A stretch of DNA of 64,000 nt from Ilex aquifolium (taxonomy: Eukaryota > Streptophyta > Magnoliopsida > Aquifoliales > Aquifoliaceae). The stretch lies in NCBI GenBank assembly GCA_951799425.1, contig OX637402.1:27062492-27126491 (forward strand). Direction: 5' to 3'. Numbering within the stretch: position 1 is the first letter of the stretch; the number at the start of each line of letters is the position of its first letter. Shown here one piece after another: positions 60,518-64,000 of this stretch. Both the position numbers and the translations under genes were made by a program. The notes beneath the pieces were generated by a model. That model was not told where the DNA came from. It searched no databases and saw only the letters and a list, made by a program, of their open reading frames with translations.

Positions 60518-61383
60518 GAGTTGTTAGATAAGTGTCTTATTGATACTTACTATACATTCAATGGATGTGGTGTTCGAAATATTTATTGGGGGCCCTAAGC
60601 AAGGGTTTCAACTGCCTTTTCTTGGGGTCAGCATTGGGCATATCGAATACATATCTAATAAAAAAAATATTATTTAAACATAATTTGTTGACAGAATGCA
60701 TCATAACTATTAAATTGCTAACGGGTCTTTATTAATGCTAGAATTTATTATTAATCTAATGACAATGATTTATTAAATTATCAAATTATATTAATAAATT
60801 AGGTCCAAATATCTTACTCATAATAAAATATCTGAATACTTTGTCGATAATATCCACAATACATATACTTTTGGTATGAAAGTATATATGTCGAGCAATA
60901 GATGAATACGGATCTTGTTGGGATATTATCTTGGTATTAATAGATGAAAAAAATTGTATTTTGCATTGATGTTGTCTTTTTGAATCCATATGAAGGAATT
61001 GTATTGGAAGACTTGGTTCCTTTGCAATTCTTTCATTAAGAGCTAGGTTGATTTGCTTGTTTTGCTTTGTTACATTGGGTTATACCTAATGAACGGCACA
61101 GGGCTTTCCCCTGTTTTTTATTTGCATGCACACATTTTTCAATCAATGAAATTTATTTGTTTTCTGAAAAAAAAAACTCAATTATATAATAATTTATTGA
61201 TCCAAAGAGAGAACAAATGTAATAATTTATTGATCACAAGCATATTTTGCTTTGCGGCTTACAATTTTATTTAAAGGGGCATGCAAATGTTTTATTCATT
61301 TCTAAGATACATAACCAATTTAATAATAAAAAAAAAATACTCCACAAAATTTAATGCAATATAAATAGAAATTTTGTAGAGCT
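60518..61383. repeat. Unit B right spacer, 3' flank of laccase 3
   Basis: Colinear with 34915-35661 and, in its first part, with bases 1-410. No gene. Confidence 0.6.
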
Positions 61384-64000
61384 TCAACATGGTGGCATGT
61401 CTGGAGGTGGGGGCAAAATTTTGGCATTTGGGTTTTTCCCATTTTTCACTATGAAAGCCATCTCCATCCCCCAACTTACGTGGCGTTCTAAATGGCAGTG
61501 CATAAACCACACTCCTGCAAATAAAATTAAAAATTAAACACATTCAACACCAATACTAGTAAAATACATTAATTTTTTGAGTAATGCTTTATATCCCAAA
61601 TGTGTATCCCAAATGAATGGGAACCATTAGATGAGTGGATCCCATCAATTTTTTTAATTGGGACCTACTGATCCAACCATCCTTATTGATTTGGGATGCA
61701 CATTTGGGATACAAATTTGGGATATATAGAATTGCTCTAATTTTTTTACTGATAGATTGCCCTTCGACAATTATGTTTCCTAAATAACATCCAAATATGA
61801 TTATTAAATTTTACACTGCTCCAAGAAGAATGGGCCATAATTTAAGGGTGTGATGTGTAATTTTAGCTAATAATAACAATAAGGGAGAATTACACCTAGA
61901 CCCCCTGAGGTTTCTCACTTGATCACTCAGACCCCCTGACATTTGAAATATTACACATAGACCCCTTGAGGTTTGTACGCTCGTAACACTTAGATCCCTG
62001 CTGTAAATATATCCGTTAATAAATTATACTTAAAAGCCCTTGAAGTTTGTAGGTATATACTCCCTCCGTTCCTAAATATCTGTCGTTTAAGGTTTTTGCA
62101 CAGGGATTAAGGAAGCTATTAAATAGCTCTAATATGAGTAAAAAATAATTGCATAAGACTAAAATACCCTTATTCAATACGTATTGGGAAGAAAAATAAT
62201 ATGAAAGACACTTAGTCTACACCTAATCTAATGCATTGAAGAGTTAAGGGTAAATTTAGAAGAAAAAATATTAATTGTGCTTTGGTTTTATTAAACGACA
62301 GATATTATGGAACAAAAAAAATTGTGTAAAACGACAGATATTTAGGAACGGAGGGAGTAATATTTAGACTCCTTAAGTTTAAAATATTATACTTAGACAA
62401 AAAATACTATAATCAAAGATAGAATATCAAATATTTTAAATTTTACAACCAAATTTCATGTTCTATTGTATCATTTATTGAAATAAAATTAAAATTAAAA
62501 ATTTAATTTTTTCTTAAAAAATCTTAATTAATATACAATTATACTATCTATTGGAATAAAGCTAAAAAATCAAACAAGGGGTCTAACTCATTCATAACAG
62601 AACATAAATTTTACATCAAAAATTCATGTTCTATTATGTCATTTATTGAAATAAAATCAAAAAAAAAATCTAGTTTTTAAAAAAAAAAATCATAGTTAGT
62701 ATATAATTATACTATCTATTAGAATAAAACTAAAAAAATTAAATAAGGGATCAAACTGTAATTGACACAATATCTTTTAGCTTTAATTGTGGTAGTTTGA
62801 TATTTTAATTTGGTCGTTTAAACGACCAAATTAAATTTCAATAGACAATATAATTGTATACTAATCACGATTTTTTAAGAAAAAATTGAATTTTTATTTT
62901 TGATTTTATTTCAATAAAAGATCCAATAGAACATGAATTTTAATTGTAAACTTTAAAATATTTGATATTTTATCTTTGATTGAAATATTTTTTGTCTAAG
63001 TATAATATTTTAAACTTAAAGGGTCTAAATAATATATATTTACAAACTTTAGGGGGTCTGGGTGTAATTTTATTAATAGATATATTTACAGCAGTCTAAA
63101 CCTCAGGGAGCCTGTGTGTAATATTTCAAATGTCAGGGGGTTTGAGTGATTAAGTGACAAACTTCAAGGGGGTGTGGGTGTAATTCTCCCTAACAATAAT
63201 AAATGTGAATAGCAAGAAGAATGCAATGTACCAGGGTTGTTTGCCTTGAATCTGACAGCAGCCCAGCCGTTCTTTGGGACTGCAATGGTATTCTGTAGAG
63301 GAGGGTCAACAAGATTATACTTCAAACGGTCCTTAATTTTGTCAAAATTTCCAAATCCCCACCCAACAACATAGAAACTATATCCATGCAAATGGATGGG
63401 ATGATCAATCCCAGCCACCAAATTGGTTCCCTGGAAAACAAGCTCCACCGTGGAATTATATTTAAGCACTCTCACTTTTGTTGCGATCATTGACCTCCGG
63501 TATTCCGCCGGAATAGTTCGGTTTGTGTAATCGAATGCCACTGGAGGAAATTTAGGAAAATCATTTTTAAAAACACCATTAATGCCCCTATAATAAGCTT
63601 CAAGAATGTCAATTCTTGGCTGTTCGAAGGTTATGTTGTTCACACTGGCTGCGAATCGTTGATCATCTGGACCCTCACAAGATGTATTACGATCACATGG
63701 TTGTGTATTAATGGAGACTGTAAAAAATAACTTTGTGCTGATTTTCAGTGGTACTTGGACTGGATGGTCTTTGTTGGCTAAACTTCTCAGGCTACCGGTG
63801 AAATTTGCCGAGGCTTTCGTGTCGTTGAAGGCTGGAAGATGAGGGAAGGGTGAGGGTGAAGATGGAGTGTAGTTTCCACTATACTGAATAATGGCTGTGG
63901 TGGTGTTTTTGTCGTACCCAACCGAGCTGGCGCTGTTGTAGGCCTTAGCAGCCATGTAATAGTGATCTGGTTGTTGGTTGGCCTCTAACAAGAAATCAAT
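61384..64000 (-). CDS. LAC: Laccase, copy 3, partial (exon 6 and most of exon 5)
   Basis: Third gene of the array, running off the right edge. Exon 6 is 61384-61514 (131 nt, [20 protein letters not shown] ... PPPPDMPPC) and exon 5 is 63232 to at least 64000. The GT-AG borders match the other copies. The visible frame (about 299 codons) is open. Copy-specific changes include HPIHLHG for HPMHLHG (copper-binding histidines kept), [19 protein letters not shown] and KIKDRLKYN. The intron between the two exons is 1,717 bases, against 216 in copy 2, because it contains a 159-bp MITE and a Mutator-like element with a nested Stowaway. Whether exons 1-4 are intact lies outside the window. Confidence 0.92.
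61579..61737. mobile_element. Mutator-type MITE, 159 bp, in a laccase 3 intron
   Basis: The ends GAGTAATGCTTTATATCCC and (inverted) GAGCAATTCTATATATCCC are flanked by the perfect 9-bp duplication TAATTTTTT (61570-61578 and 61738-61746). Size and ends resemble the element at 31010-31167. Confidence 0.9.
61883..63190. mobile_element. Mutator-like element in a laccase 3 intron, with nested Stowaway
   Basis: Same family as 33094-34111: GGGAGAATTACACC start and GTGTAATTCTCCC end. Perfect 9-bp duplication TAACAATAA (61874-61882 and 63191-63199). The empty site is in laccase 2 (CTAATAATAACAATAATAAATG near 35962). Without the Stowaway and its TA duplication it is 1,008 bp, close to the 1,018-bp copy in unit A. 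It ends only 41 bases from exon 5. Confidence 0.93.
62060..62357. mobile_element. Stowaway MITE nested in the Mutator-like element
   Basis: The ends CTCCCTCCGTTCC and GGAACGGAGGGAG are flanked by TA (62058-62059 and 62358-62359). It has the same 298-bp length as the copy at 43764-44061. The equivalent site in 33094-34111 (GTAAATATATATTACTTAG near 33260) is uninterrupted. Confidence 0.94.

Overview
This window looks like nuclear DNA of a eudicot plant. It is AT-rich, its genes have GT-AG introns, and it carries a plant six-exon laccase family, plant-type calnexin and NUP98 fragments, and typical plant transposons (CACTA, hAT, Mutator-like, PIF/Harbinger, Stowaway, Helitron, solo LTR). No species can be named from the sequence alone. 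I recognised no rRNA, tRNA, CRISPR or bacterial feature.

The backbone is a tandem array of a roughly 20 kb unit, and every unit carries a minus-strand laccase gene. Unit A runs from about 14.87 kb to 35.6 kb (gene at 15113-19393). Unit B runs from about 35.6 kb to 61.3 kb (gene at 35662-38950). Unit C starts at about 61.3 kb (gene at 61384, cut by the window end). Both complete genes can be assembled by hand into six exons with identical exon lengths (105, 152, 245, 129, 948 and 131 nt) and an uninterrupted 569-codon frame. Each has a signal peptide and all four copper-ligand motifs. Each complete unit also holds a solitary laccase exon 6 of a second, diverged type (32488-32618 and 58091-58223), so the ancestral unit probably held two laccases. 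Bases 1-410 and about 1790-2150 match parts of the unit that flank the gene, so an older unit 0 that has lost its laccase lies at the left edge.

The left 15 kb is dominated by a 9.3 kb non-autonomous CACTA element (3002-12325, TSD CAC). It has captured host gene pieces: part of NUP98, both ends of a calnexin gene including its promoter and signal-peptide exon but not the middle, and a third unidentified fragment. Its ends are arrays of palindromic GCGACG/CGTCGC subterminal repeats (75 bp period on the left, about 82 bp on the right), with an AT-rich minisatellite inside.

Units A, B and C are close enough to act as each other's empty-site controls, so several insertions are directly proven: a PIF/Harbinger MITE in a laccase intron, two 1 kb Mutator-like elements with 9-bp TSDs, two Mutator-type MITEs of 158-159 bp, twin 298-bp Stowaways, and a 591-bp solo LTR. 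Unit B also carries two clusters of Helitron-like elements (47334-49111 and 51246-58075). They have hairpin-CTAG 3' ends, are stacked end to end, and many hold a long GC-rich CCA/CCG tract. One is interrupted by a broken hAT transposase gene.

The only apparently functional protein genes are the laccases. The rest is spacer, mobile DNA and gene debris.
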